Assembly: GCF_040939125.1 (NCBI RefSeq)
Contig: NZ_CP162495.1
Span: forward strand, 186,001-250,000
Length of the DNA: 64,000 nucleotides
Direction of reading: 5' to 3'
Source of the DNA: Clostridium sp. BJN0013
GTDB lineage: Bacteria > Bacillota > Clostridia > Clostridiales > Clostridiaceae
The notes below the pieces were generated by a model. It had not been told where the DNA came from. It worked only from the letters and a program-made list of their open reading frames with translations, and ran no database searches. Below, in pieces: positions 30,619 to 39,266 of the stretch (position 1 is its first letter; each line of letters begins with the position of its first letter). Made by a program: the position numbers and the translations under genes.

Positions 30619-30952
30619 TAATGTTCACCTCCAAAAAATGATCTAATAGTTCCCTAAGAACCACCCATTCCTGAACTTTTTCTTTAAAAAAATTCAAACC
30701 TTCTTGTGTAATCCTATAATAACGTCTTCTCCCGCCACCAGTATTTTCATCGTCATTCCAGTATCCTTCCAAATAATTTCTCTTTTCCAGTCTCTTTAAA
30801 GATACATATAAGGTTGCTTCCTTCATCTCAAAGTTTTTATTTGTTTGTTTTATGGTTTTTCCAACTTCATAACCATACATATCTTTATGTTTTAAGATTG
30901 ATAAAACGATTATATCAATATAGCCTTTTAATAATTCCTTTTCGAATTCCAC
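30611..30952 (-). CDS. PadR family transcriptional regulator
   Basis: 113 residues. Winged-helix domain: IDIIVLSILKHKDMYGYEVG, ATLYVSLKRLEKRNYLEGYW and the wing GGRRRYYRITQEG, all typical of PadR. A C-terminal helix for dimerisation follows. It probably represses its own operon through the long palindrome at 30995-31033. The signal it responds to is unknown. Confidence 0.9.
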   Translation of the reverse strand: MEFEKELLKGYIDIIVLSILKHKDMYGYEVGKTIKQTNKNFEMKEATLYVSLKRLEKRNYLEGYWNDDENTGGGRRRYYRITQEGLNFFKEKVQEWVVLRELLDHFLEVNINE

Positions 30953-30994
30953 TACAACAGCACTCCTAACTAAATTAGTTCATCGTATAAAGTA

Positions 30995-31033
30995 TTCTAA
31001 TATAATATAGTTCTTTACTATATTATATTAGAA
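30995..31033. promoter_or_regulatory. Long palindrome upstream of padR, possible operator
   Basis: TTCTAATATAATATAGT and its exact complement, 17 bp each, around a 5-base loop, 43 nt before the padR start. A second small palindrome AACTAAATTAGTT lies at about 30968-30980. PadR proteins bind palindromes near their own promoter. The TATAAT-like sequence inside also makes it a promoter candidate. The rest of the gap to 31370 shows no gene. Confidence 0.55.
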
Positions 31034-31370
31034 AGTACTTGATAATATCAATTACTTTCGTAAAATAATTAGGTTTATTACATAATGTTGAAAATGTTGC
31101 CGGAATTATGGTATAGGGATGGAATGAGATGAACTGTAACATTCTAACAAGATCACATTAAAACAGTAATACTCAAGAATAAATGTCAATATCATAATAC
31201 GACAAATTATAATATAATTTAAGACAATAGACTACATTTATATTTTCTTGAAATATATGAGCTTTTTTCGAAAAAGTGGACACTTTAGAGTTAGAAATTC
31301 TCTTAATGTCGCATAATTATTATTCTTGCCATTGATTATAATATTCCATATAAAATTAGCTATGATGCCA

Positions 31371-31808
31371 TTAAAATCTTAAATTTTTTTCTGAATTGAG
31401 CATGCTGCATGTTATTTTATTCCTTCGAACACAATCTTTTACAGTTGCAAGGTATAGCCAGCCTTCATGTATACCAATATAACTGATATCAGTTACCCAC
31501 ACAGAATTTGAACTTTCAACTTTAAAATCTTGGTTTAAAAGATTCTCAGCTACTGGAAGTTTATGATCGGAGTATGTAGTTGCCTTGAATTTTCTTTTCC
31601 CTATGGAGTAAAGTTTATTTCCACTTTGTATCCTGTAAAGTCTCTGCCTGCTGCAGTGTGGAAATTTTTCTCTTACATCACAAAGAAGCTTGTCAAGCCC
31701 GCAAATCCCATGGCTTTTAAAATAACTGGACCGTACTATTTTAAGTATCTGCTTGTTTTCAGCTTTTATCTTACTTTTTAACGGCTTATTCAGTAACATC
31801 CACTGCAT
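31371..31808 (-). pseudogene. Truncated IS3 transposase orfB
   Basis: 145 residues. Contains the HTH_21-like KSHGICGLDKLLCDVREKFP, the IS3 block SRQRLYRIQ, and WVTDISYIGIHEGWLYLATV-KD with the first catalytic Asp. After KDCVRRNKI, where DLYSRKIVGW is expected, the frame ends with NSEKNLRF. The second Asp and Glu of the DDE triad are therefore missing. The N-terminal part that normally precedes the HTH is also missing. Confidence 0.75.
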
Positions 31809-32013
31809 GACACATTAAATAATTTGCACATCTTTGTAACCGAATGTATGGCCACGCTGACGTCTCATTTTTGCTATTTACCCAATTTCTCAAGGTCTGG
31901 TCATTTATACCCAAATCTTTTGCTGCGCTGTTCACAAACCTTCTTTTTTCCAGTACAAGTTTTATGGCATCTGATCTAAATTCTGCATTATACCTCTTAC
32001 CATTACCTGACAT
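31786..32013 (-). pseudogene. IS3 transposase orfA, 3' end diverged
   Basis: 75 residues. MSGNGKRYNAEFRSDAIKLV and AAKDLGINDQTLRNWVNSKN form the IS3 orfA helix-turn-helix. The region after residue 50 (SAWPYIRLQRCANYLMC) does not match the leucine-zipper part expected, so the 3' half has been replaced or frameshifted. ATG follows GGAGGAGATAATAA. Confidence 0.65.
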
Positions 32014-32263
32014 TTATTATCTCCTCCATATAATTATTATATCTAACTCATATGTGTTCATCAATTCGAGTACAGGTCACTACGGTTCTATGATCCAAGA
32101 TATAATCTTCCAAAATGAAATATATAATATTTATATTCTACATAAAAACTCAAAATCATTTTTGTCCAAAACAAAAAACTACTGACAGAATATGTTTGTC
32201 AGCAGTCTGAACACCTATTTACAATATAAATAAGTATTCTTTTAATTTTGATGTAGTATGCAT

Positions 32264-32310
32264 AAGTTATCCACAGAAATTGTTGATAACTTTGTGTTTT
32301 CTGTGGACAA
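32264..32310. promoter_or_regulatory. Inverted pair of DnaA-box-like sequences
   Basis: TTATCCACA (32267-32275), a perfect DnaA-box consensus, faces TGTGGACAA (32302-32310), a one-mismatch box on the other strand. Between them, AAGTTATC and GATAACTT make an 8-bp inverted repeat. Located in the 319-base gap between the IS remnant and the Cys-rich gene, which also holds a hairpin CTGACA ... TGTCAG at 32182-32202. Confidence 0.5.
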
Positions 32311-32332
32311 ATATTTTGAATTGACAATATAT

Positions 32333-32986
32333 TTATTCTTCTATGGACTGAAAAGTTGAAATTATAAAGTCAAATTCTTCAGCATTTGATATTTCTCCAT
32401 AACTATCCTCAGAAATTCCAGGATAATAATATAATATAAACTTTTCTTTTAAGGCAATATTTTCAATAATTATATATTTTTTATTTAATTGTACATCTTG
32501 AAGTGTTGAAAGCACAGTATACCTATTACTTTCACCAGTTTTATTATTAGTTAAGTCTACAAAGAAAGTATCATATTTTGAAGCATTTATTCTTTTCCTA
32601 TCACAATGTACAATTTTAGAACCAGATTTACATCCAAGACAACTATCAAAACTACAAGGAGCTGTACAATTTAAACATTGACAACTAGAACATTTTTCAA
32701 GTTGCAGTAAGGATTGATAATTATCATTTTTATAGTCTTTTATTAGAGATATATATTTATTTCCTTTTAATCTATTTAAAAGGCTTATATTTTTAAATTC
32801 CTTTTCTACTTCTTCAATTAAATCTATATACTTTTTTAAAATTGATATTTTAGCTACATACTTTCTTATACTTAAAGTATCCTTGTCCAAAAAAGGAGAA
32901 ACAGAACTTATGGCATAATTTATATCTACAAATATTTTTCCGTATTTATCCTTTTCTGCTTTTATAAACTGATCTGTTTTTCCCAT
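32333..32986 (-). CDS. Cys-rich hypothetical protein of the PspA operon
   Basis: 217 residues; I do not recognise it. The N-terminal half is helical and charged. The centre (about 96-130) has nine Cys in a knuckle-like cluster: EKCSSCQCLNCTAPCSFDSC and LGCKSGSKIVHCD, which suggests zinc or iron-sulfur binding. The C-terminal part is beta-rich with YYYPG. ATG follows AGGTGATACC. The start is 8 nt after the pspA stop, so the two are co-transcribed. No signal peptide or membrane segment; cytoplasmic. A partner of PspA at the membrane is a guess from position alone. Confidence 0.7.
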   Translation of the reverse strand: MGKTDQFIKAEKDKYGKIFVDINYAISSVSPFLDKDTLSIRKYVAKISILKKYIDLIEEVEKEFKNISLLNRLKGNKYISLIKDYKNDNYQSLLQLEKCSSCQCLNCTAPCSFDSCLGCKSGSKIVHCDRKRINASKYDTFFVDLTNNKTGESNRYTVLSTLQDVQLNKKYIIIENIALKEKFILYYYPGISEDSYGEISNAEEFDFIISTFQSIEE

Positions 32987-32994
32987 GGTATCAC

Positions 32995-33645
32995 CTAATT
33001 TTGCTTATATTTTTTTAATTCTTCATCTATGTTGATTTCATTTAATTTTTCAAATTCTTTTTCTAACGAGTCCTCCTGTCTTAAATCACCAAGGCCTTCA
33101 GCTAAAGCTTCCTTGTTCTGAATTTTTCTTTCAATGTCATCTATATTTATTTTGTTTCCACCTGTTTCTACGTTGGCTAATATTTCATTTACTTTTTTAG
33201 AGGCCTCAGCATTATTAAATCTTGCAGCAGCTTCATCTCTATATGTTCTAGTTTTTCTAATTTCTTCTTCTAATTCTTTTAATTTAGTTTTTATTGCCTC
33301 AGCTTTTTCACAGGCATCTTTATAACTTGATTCTAAAGAAGCATAGGTTTTATCAGCCTCTAATTTTCGTTCTAAAGCTTTTTTAGCAAGATCTTCATTG
33401 TTTTTACTCAAAGCAAGTTTAACTTTTTCATCAAATTCTAAAGATATTCTCTTTGAGTCTTCCATTTTCTTCTTAATTTCATGTACATTACCTAGTATTT
33501 GTGCAGAAGATAATTTAGCTTTATTTAAACTATCCTCCATATCTTTAAGTTTTTGATCCAGCAATTCAATAGGGTTTTCCATCCCATCTAAAGTGTTATT
33601 TACTTTTGCTCTGAAAATATTAGATATTCTTTTTAATACTCCCAT
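32995..33645 (-). CDS. pspA: PspA/IM30 family envelope-stress protein
   Basis: 216 residues from ATG 33645, six bases after GAGGAGG; the upstream in-frame codon lies before the ribosome-binding site. Begins MGVLKRISNIFRAKVNNTLD, the amphipathic helix that binds membranes in PspA/Vipp1. The remaining protein is almost all coiled coil, with the family's PIELLDQKLKDMEDSL and conserved RNLEADKTY-like middle region. PspA forms ESCRT-III-like rods and rings that maintain membrane integrity. It lies between the Ser-rich membrane protein and the Cys-rich protein. Confidence 0.9.
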   Translation of the reverse strand: MGVLKRISNIFRAKVNNTLDGMENPIELLDQKLKDMEDSLNKAKLSSAQILGNVHEIKKKMEDSKRISLEFDEKVKLALSKNNEDLAKKALERKLEADKTYASLESSYKDACEKAEAIKTKLKELEEEIRKTRTYRDEAAARFNNAEASKKVNEILANVETGGNKINIDDIERKIQNKEALAEGLGDLRQEDSLEKEFEKLNEINIDEELKKYKQN

Positions 33646-33661
33646 AAAAATCCTCCTCAAA

Positions 33662-34315
33662 TTATTTTTTATTTCTCTTATATTTTTTTATCATATTAAT
33701 AATAAATATCAATACAATAATAAATATTATAAATTTAACAAAACCCCAGAAGAAACTTGCTAAAAGACTACTGCTGTTACCTGTATAGTGGTTATTTCCC
33801 CAAAATATAGGGATGGGTATCGGTAAAATAGAACGTTTTTTTTCATTGGTATAGCCTTTACTAGATTGTGAATTAGTATTAGTAGATGTATTAGAACTAT
33901 CGGGAGTTTTAGAAAAACTACCAGATTTAAAATCTCCACTAGAACTATTGCTGGAATTAGAGCTATTATTAGTATTAGAAGCATTACTGGAGTTAGGCGA
34001 AGAAAAACTACCGGATTTAAAATCTCCACTAGAACTACTTTTGGAACTAGAATTAGTATTATTTTTAGAACTACTATTATTACTAGATTTAGGTGAAGAA
34101 AAGCTGCCAGATTTAAAACTATTTCCAGAAGATTTTGAAGTACTTCCAGTTGAAGAAGAACTTCTGGATTTTGAGCTTTTAGCATGTACAGTAATGGAAT
34201 CTGTAGTTGTTTTTAAAGTAATTAATTGTGGAGTGACAGCATGTACCCATAAAAATAAAAAAGTAAGTAACAGGGATATGATAAAATATTTTTTATTTAA
34301 TTTGATTTTACACAC
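33662..34315 (-). CDS. Ser/Asn-rich repeat membrane protein upstream of pspA
   Basis: 217 residues. N-terminal signal or anchor helix (about 10-26: FIISLLLTFLFLWVHA). Residues about 45-160 are extremely Ser/Asn/Thr-rich and contain three copies of a FKSGSFS(S/K) unit (FKSGSFSSPKSS, FKSGSFSSPNSS, FKSGSFSKTPDSS), spaced about 33-35 residues. A second hydrophobic helix (about 188-208) precedes a basic tail KKYKRNKK. So it is a membrane protein with an extended extracytoplasmic low-complexity region between two helices. The only visible start is GTG 34315, which overlaps the strong GGGGAGG site, so the true start may be a few codons later or non-canonical. Function unknown. Confidence 0.65.
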   Translation of the reverse strand: MCKIKLNKKYFIISLLLTFLFLWVHAVTPQLITLKTTTDSITVHAKSSKSRSSSSTGSTSKSSGNSFKSGSFSSPKSSNNSSSKNNTNSSSKSSSSGDFKSGSFSSPNSSNASNTNNSSNSSNSSSGDFKSGSFSKTPDSSNTSTNTNSQSSKGYTNEKKRSILPIPIPIFWGNNHYTGNSSSLLASFFWGFVKFIIFIIVLIFIINMIKKYKRNKK

Positions 34316-34620
34316 CTCCCCTTAGGCACCTTTTGATTGATATTTAGATACCTAAAATAATATATGTTTTCCACTATAATAGTAACATAATATGTTTATC
34401 AATGTATACAACTTATTATACGGTATATAATAACATATAACAAGTATAATATTAACTCATTTAAAGTATATTAATACGGTTTATCTAAGATATTCTAATG
34501 AAATCTTATATTTTTATAGGATGTTTGATTTGTAAACAATATGTCTATGCAATATAATATAGATATGATTTAATGTTTTAAATTTTTTTTAGAAATACAT
34601 TGGTTTGGAGGATGTTAATA

Positions 34621-35214
34621 TTGGATGAACGTAGATTTGGAATAGAATATATAAATAAGATTGCTAAAAACATATCAGATAATAATATAATACCTTATGA
34701 AGACTTGCCAAGATATGATCTATTTTTATCTCAGGTAACAGATTATTTAAATGATAAATTTAAAGGAGAAAAGTATACTAATAATATAGTGCAAAATTAT
34801 ATAAAGAATGAAGTTATATCTAGACCAGAAGACGGAAAAAAAAGAGGTTATACCAAAGTTCATTTAGTTCAGCTTATTTTATTAAGTTATATGAGGCCTA
34901 TATTAACTACAGAGGAGATAAAAAAAGTATTTAGGTTAGCTTTTAATGAAATAAATAATGGAGAAGACGATATAATATCTTGGGAAAACGCCTATAAGAT
35001 ATTTTCTGACTTACAGCAAGATAGCTTTAAAAACTTAATCGAAAAAGAATATCTTAATGAAAGTAAATTTCAAAATATGGTAAAAGATATGAATTTAAAA
35101 ATTCATGAAGAAGAAAAAATAATGGTTTTTTTTATGGTCATGTCTTTAATTTGTCAGGCAAGTGCAATTAAAAAGTTGGTTCAAAATATAGTAAATAATT
35201 ATGAAGAAAAATAA
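34621..35214 (+). CDS. DUF1836 domain protein
   Basis: 197 residues from TTG 34621, nine bases after GGAGG; two earlier in-frame codons lie before or against that site. The DUF1836 hallmarks: LFLSQVTDYLN, NIVQNYIKNEVI, the KKRGYTKVHLVQLILLSYMR block and LTTEEIKKVF. The domain resembles a winged-helix or MerR-like DNA-binding unit in other members, but the family has no established role. Single-gene unit with its own terminator. The 305-base gap upstream is extremely AT-rich and shared with the PspA operon promoter region. Confidence 0.75.
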   Translation: MDERRFGIEYINKIAKNISDNNIIPYEDLPRYDLFLSQVTDYLNDKFKGEKYTNNIVQNYIKNEVISRPEDGKKRGYTKVHLVQLILLSYMRPILTTEEIKKVFRLAFNEINNGEDDIISWENAYKIFSDLQQDSFKNLIEKEYLNESKFQNMVKDMNLKIHEEEKIMVFFMVMSLICQASAIKKLVQNIVNNYEEK

Positions 35215-35224
35215 AAAAATTATT

Positions 35225-35275
35225 AAAAACTTCCTTGCGACTTTTATTAGAGTCTATAATAATAAGGAAGTTTTT
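35225..35275 (+). terminator. Terminator after DUF1836 gene
   Basis: AAAAACTTCCTT pairs with AAGGAAGTTTTT around a 27-base loop, then more T. Confidence 0.75.
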
Positions 35276-35300
35276 TGACAATATATAAAATTAGAATAAA

Positions 35301-35795
35301 TTAAAAATCTATAGTTTGTTTTGAATTATTATATAATAAGCATATGCTTTGAGCAGCTATTCCCTTTTTTTTACCTGTAAATCCCAGACCTTCCTCAGTA
35401 GTAGCTTTTACACTTATTATAGATATATCTACTTTTAAAGTTTTAGCTATATTTAGTCTCATTTCAGGTATATAAGGAGATAATTTGGGCTCTTCAGCTA
35501 TTATAGTGGAATCTATATTGCCTATAGAATATCCTTTGTTTCTTATTAGATTTGATACGTAATGTAATAATTTAAGGCTGGAGATATTTTTGTATTTCAT
35601 ATCACTATCGGGAAAATGTTTTCCTATATCTCCTAAAGATGTAGCTCCTAATAGAGCATCCATTATTGCATGAACAAGTACATCAGCATCAGAATGTCCA
35701 ACTAATCCCTTATTAAAAGAAATATTTACACCACCTAATATAAGAGGTATGTTATAAGCTAGTTTATGTACGTCATAGCCAAGTCCAATTCTCAT
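35301..35795 (-). CDS. ispF: 2-C-methyl-D-erythritol 2,4-cyclodiphosphate synthase
   Basis: 164 residues, full length. [12 protein letters not shown] (Asp-x-His metal ligands), [29 protein letters not shown] (conserved His and Asp), [11 protein letters not shown], and the C-terminal [17 protein letters not shown]. The MEP-pathway enzyme converts CDP-ME 2-phosphate to MEcPP, for isoprenoid synthesis. Stands alone on the minus strand; ATG after GGAGGATTTACT. Confidence 0.95.
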   Translation of the reverse strand: MRIGLGYDVHKLAYNIPLILGGVNISFNKGLVGHSDADVLVHAIMDALLGATSLGDIGKHFPDSDMKYKNISSLKLLHYVSNLIRNKGYSIGNIDSTIIAEEPKLSPYIPEMRLNIAKTLKVDISIISVKATTEEGLGFTGKKKGIAAQSICLLYNNSKQTIDF

Positions 35796-35841
35796 AGTAA
35801 ATCCTCCATAAATTTTTATTATATTTTATCATATATGAAAT

Positions 35842-35866
35842 AAAAAGGTGCATTGATTAAGCACCT
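35842..35866 (-). terminator. Terminator of the small 54-residue gene
   Basis: On the minus strand AGGTGC, loop TTAATCAAT, GCACCT, then TTTTTATTT. Confidence 0.75.
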
Positions 35867-36029
35867 AGGATATATAACGAGAATATGGAATTATTTTATT
35901 ATCTTCTTTATGAGTTTTATTTTTAGAACTAAAAAGATTTATAAAAAATTTTTTTAGTGAAAGAAATAATGTCATTTTTTCATTTTTTTTATTTTTTGAG
36001 AAATCTACTTTGGTAACGTTATCTTTCAT
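35865..36029 (-). CDS. Small basic hypothetical protein
   Basis: 54 residues from ATG 36029, preceded by AAGGTGGGG at good distance; the frame upstream of it lacks a site. The sequence is Lys/Asn/Ser-rich (MKDNVTKVDFSKNKKNEK) with one moderately hydrophobic amphipathic stretch (FLSLKKFFINLFSS). It might bind membranes. Good translation signals and a dedicated terminator support it as real. No family recognised. Confidence 0.6.
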   Translation of the reverse strand: MKDNVTKVDFSKNKKNEKMTLFLSLKKFFINLFSSKNKTHKEDNKIIPYSRYIS

Positions 36030-36371
36030 ACAATAACCCCACCTTTCATAAAATATTTTCTTATTTAAATAATAACATAAGTTCAAACAAATGTTAATAA
36101 AATTGTAAAAAGTGCAAAAATTATTTTAAAAGAAATCTTATTCAAAGTTAGTAAAGTAAAGAAATTAAGAGGAAAGGTGATCCTCTTAATTTTTTGAGAT
36201 AAAAAGGTATATTTTTTGTATGAGGAAATGTTAGTTATAATATATGAGCTTTGTAACTATGTGGGTATTAATATTATATGGTCATGGATCTAATTTAGTT
36301 ACTATTATTTTAAATAAATGTATAATGTTTAGTGAATAATATTCATAGCTTTGTGTATACTTAATTAAATT

Positions 36372-36400
36372 TAGACAAATTAATAATTTTTTAGTATAAT
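36372..36400 (+). promoter_or_regulatory. Promoter for the deacetylase gene
   Basis: TAGACA (36372-36377), 17-base spacer, TATAAT (36395-36400), 155 nt upstream of the start. The gap 36030-36554 is otherwise AT-rich, with the DnaA-box pair noted next. Confidence 0.6.
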
Positions 36401-36480
36401 TTACATTGAATGAGGAATTTATACTAATAGTGTATATGTATACAAAATTTTAGAAGTTATGGCAATTGTAAAATGGCAAG

Positions 36481-36504
36481 TTGTCCACAGCTATTTGTGG
36501 ATAA
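36481..36504. promoter_or_regulatory. Second inverted pair of DnaA-box-like sequences
   Basis: TTGTCCACA (36481-36489), six bases, TGTGGATAA (36496-36504), the latter a perfect DnaA-box consensus on the minus strand. It lies downstream of the -10 element and upstream of the deacetylase ATG. As RNA it would form a hairpin of 6-7 bp. Confidence 0.5.
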
Positions 36505-36554
36505 TGTGTATAATTCATAAAATATTAAGTATATTTTAACAGGGAAGTGAAAAA

Positions 36555-37464
36555 ATGAAAAATAATATTATAAAAATTTTAGTTAAATTAATGATAATAT
36601 TATTTATTTTATCTGGAATATTTGTGATTTATAAAACCAGATTTTTATTTACAGATGAAAAAAAAAAGTAACATAACTGAGAATTTAAATTCTAAACAGA
36701 TTGAAAATGACAAGAAAAAACAATATACTAATGAAGTTGTTGATGAAGATAACCAATCTATAGAGGGGAATTTAATATATAACTCACAATCTATCCCTGT
36801 ATTGTATTATCATTCTATAGATTATGAAGAAGGAAATGAACTGAGAATCCCGAAAGAAAAATTTAAGCAGCAAATGCAGTATTTAAAGGACAATAAATAT
36901 ACTACCCTTACTTTAGATGAATTTTATAGCTTTTTAGTTAATAATAATCCAGTACCTAATAAGTCTGTAATTATAACTTTTGATGATGGATATAGGGATA
37001 ACTATAAAAATGCCTTTCCCATATTAAAAGAGTTAGGTTTTAAGGCTACTATATTTATAATCACAAGTACTATAGACAAAGAAAAAGATTTTTTGACTTC
37101 TAATGAATTAAAAGAGATGTCAAACTATGGATTAGATATTGAAAGTCATACCGTAAATCATGATAATTTAAGTGATTTGGATTATGATGCTCAAATAAAG
37201 ACTCTTAAAGATTCAAAAGAATTTTTAGAAAAAATCTTGAATAAAGAGGTAAAGTATATTGCATATCCCTATGGAAAATGGAATGAAGATACTTTAAGAG
37301 CTGTGAAATCAGTAGGATATAATATGGCTTTTACTGCTATAGGAGGATGGTCTAATAAAAATCAGGGATTATACATGTTAAATAGAGTGTATATAAGTTC
37401 TAATCATGATATGAATGAATTTAAAAGAAGATTGACAAATAGTCAATATGAAGTTTCGAACTAG
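36555..37464 (+). CDS. Membrane-anchored polysaccharide deacetylase, split by an A10 tract
   Basis: ATG 36555 after AGGGAAGTG opens a frame with a transmembrane segment (KILVKLMIILFILSGIFVIY) and runs to a stop at 36669-36671, just after ten consecutive A (36658-36667). The NodB domain is in another frame, open from ATG 36655 in the same A tract. If the tract had nine A, the two would join as one protein of about 302 residues. NodB motifs: TFDDGYRDNY (metal Asp), ESHTVNHDNL (His-x3-His), and IAYPYGKWNE. It deacetylates N-acetylglucosamine residues in wall polymers. The downstream frame has no ribosome-binding site of its own, supporting that the anchor and domain belong together. Confidence 0.8.
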
Positions 37465-37471
37465 GTAAAAT

Positions 37472-37621
37472 TTTATCCAAAGGTGGCAATTAAGCTAAAT
37501 TCCCAACTTCTTCAAAGTGGAGGATAAGTACTGTTGTGCGCCTGGATAAGTTTTTTTAAGATTCAGTTGGAGAAAAGCGGTGATTATGAGCAAACTCCGC
37601 TGAATCTAAGAATTACTTGAT
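37472..37621 (-). repeat. Dispersed hairpin element, short form, copy 5
   Basis: Head ATCAAGTAATTCTTAGATTC, stem arms AGATTCAGCGGAG and CTCCAACTGAATCT, whose compensated change (G-C to A-T at the third pair) supports structure. Tail contains GGCGCACAACAGTACTTATCC and ends GGATAAAA. It lies in the 5' leader of the glucosaminidase gene, antisense to it. Confidence 0.8.
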
Positions 37622-37647
37622 AATCAATATTTTTAGGAGGTGTAAAT

Positions 37648-39141
37648 TTGAATAAAAGAGTGAAAGCAGCCATTTTATCGGTACTATTTTTAATGACATT
37701 TTCTCAATTTAAGGTATATGCAAGTTCTTTTATACCAACACCTAAGGTAAATATTAATACTAATAAAGAGTGGACTGTTAAATTCAATATTGAATTAAAA
37801 TCAACTACTGTAAATAACACTAATATAAAAGTTATGGACAAGAGTAATGTTGAGGTACCTGTGGTAGTAACACAGGGAAGTGATCTAAGTACTGTAGTAA
37901 TAAGTCCTAAGGTATCAGGATATAATCCTGGTGAGACATATAATTTAATTATAGGAACAGGACTTGAATCAATTTCAGGCAAAAAACTATCAAGTCCAGT
38001 AAGCTTACAATTTACAACAATAAATGAGTATTCAGATGGTACTAGTTATTCAGGTCTTCCTAAGATAACTTCCAGTAGATTTGAGTATACTCCTTTATTG
38101 TCATCTCAATATCAAGGATTTTTTGTAAATTCTGATTCATCCAATGTTCAATACAGAGTTTTTATAAATAGGCAGTCAGGTGAAAGTGGAGTTTATACAG
38201 AACTTACTAAAGGATATACTACTGTAGTAGATGGTAAAATAACAGCGTTGAATACATTAAGTTCAGGAACTAATGGAGAAAAATATAAAGTAATTATATA
38301 TGTAAAGAGACAGGGGATAACAGGAGCTCATAGAGATGTAAATACAGATTATGATAATTATATTGTAGATTACTTTAGATGTGTTGATAGTATAAATGAT
38401 GAAAATAACCAATATGTAGAATATGACATAACCTTGGATAAAATGGTAGACACCCAGTTTAATTCATATAGCAAGCCAGTTTTTGTTGAGACTAGTATAA
38501 TGGACAATGCAGCAACTAAAAATCAGATAAAATACTATGTTAATCCAGATAACTTTCTTGATAGTTATGGAAAATATCAATTTTTAAAGCTTACATATTC
38601 AGAGGGAATTACGGTAGATAATTTAAATAGTTTTTTGAAGGGAAAAGGAATTTTTGAAGGAATGGGACAAGCATTTTTGGATGCAGCCAAGGAAAATAAT
38701 ATAAGTGTAGCTTATTTAGTATCTCATGCAATGCTTGAGACAGGATATGGAACTTCAAAATTGGCTACAGGAGGGGCTGTTGATGATAGCGGCAGTTATA
38801 TATATGGAAAACCGGTATATAATTTCTTTGGTATAGGAGCCACAGATGATAATTCTTTAATTAATGGAACTAAGACAGCATATGACAATGAATGGTTTAC
38901 TCCAGAAGAAGCTATTTTTGGGGGGACAGCTTGGATAGCAAGTCAATATATAAATAACCCTACAAAAAATCAAAATACACTTTATAAGATGAGATGGAAT
39001 CCTGACAATCCAGGAGAACATCAATATGCTACGGATATAGCTTGGGCATATAAACAAATTCCTAATATAATGAAAGGAATACAAGATATATCCTCAAATT
39101 CTAATACTATATTAAAATTTGAAATACCTAAATTAAAGTAA
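37648..39141 (+). CDS. Secreted N-acetylglucosaminidase (LytD type) with N-terminal Ig-like domain
   Basis: 497 residues, TTG 37648 after AGGAGGTGTAAAT. Signal peptide MNKRVKAAILSVLFLMTFSQ, cleaved near VYA-SSF. An SbsA-type Ig-like domain (about 28-130: WTVKFNIELKSTTVNNTNIK, YNLIIGTGLESISGKKL) follows. The C-terminal glucosaminidase domain (about 330-490) has AYLVSHAMLETGYGTSKLA with the catalytic Glu, YNFFGIGATDD and EEAIFGGTAWIASQYI. It cleaves glycan chains of peptidoglycan. The same Ig-like domain occurs in the amidase at 55962. Confidence 0.9.
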   Translation: MNKRVKAAILSVLFLMTFSQFKVYASSFIPTPKVNINTNKEWTVKFNIELKSTTVNNTNIKVMDKSNVEVPVVVTQGSDLSTVVISPKVSGYNPGETYNLIIGTGLESISGKKLSSPVSLQFTTINEYSDGTSYSGLPKITSSRFEYTPLLSSQYQGFFVNSDSSNVQYRVFINRQSGESGVYTELTKGYTTVVDGKITALNTLSSGTNGEKYKVIIYVKRQGITGAHRDVNTDYDNYIVDYFRCVDSINDENNQYVEYDITLDKMVDTQFNSYSKPVFVETSIMDNAATKNQIKYYVNPDNFLDSYGKYQFLKLTYSEGITVDNLNSFLKGKGIFEGMGQAFLDAAKENNISVAYLVSHAMLETGYGTSKLATGGAVDDSGSYIYGKPVYNFFGIGATDDNSLINGTKTAYDNEWFTPEEAIFGGTAWIASQYINNPTKNQNTLYKMRWNPDNPGEHQYATDIAWAYKQIPNIMKGIQDISSNSNTILKFEIPKLK

Positions 39142-39155
39142 AATTTTAGTAATAT

Positions 39156-39266
39156 AAAAGCCTCTATGAAATTAAAATTAAGATGTATCTCAGAAAGTAG
39201 ACAATAGAAAAGGCTGCTCTATAGGGTATATTTTAAAGTAACTAAACTTCATAAGGGCTTTTTTAT
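39156..39266 (+). terminator. Long-range stem after glucosaminidase gene, terminator candidate
   Basis: AAAAGCCTCTATGAA (39156-39170) pairs with TTCATAAGGGCTTTT (39248-39262) around about 78 bases, followed by a T run. The arms are close to perfect, but the enclosed segment is long for a simple intrinsic terminator. It runs into the tail of the next hairpin element. Confidence 0.5.

Larger units (their letters stand above)
31371..32030 (-). mobile_element. Degraded IS3-family insertion sequence
   Basis: A two-frame transposase remnant (orfA then orfB) with the start region near 32030. OrfA keeps its HTH, but diverges after about 50 residues; orfB keeps the first Asp of DDE and lacks the second Asp and the Glu. 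No convincing terminal inverted repeats or target-site duplication found. It is not expected to move. Confidence 0.7.

Noticed and set aside
31260-31300. IS3 left inverted repeat (AAAGTGGACACTTTAGAG)
   Set aside because: Similar to some IS ends, but no matching complement was found on the orfA side, so ends could not be assigned.
33760-34325. Two overlapping frames within the Ser-rich gene, rich in Leu/Val/Glu
   Set aside because: They are shadows of the AGT/AAT/TCT-rich repeat; no ribosome-binding sites and odd composition.
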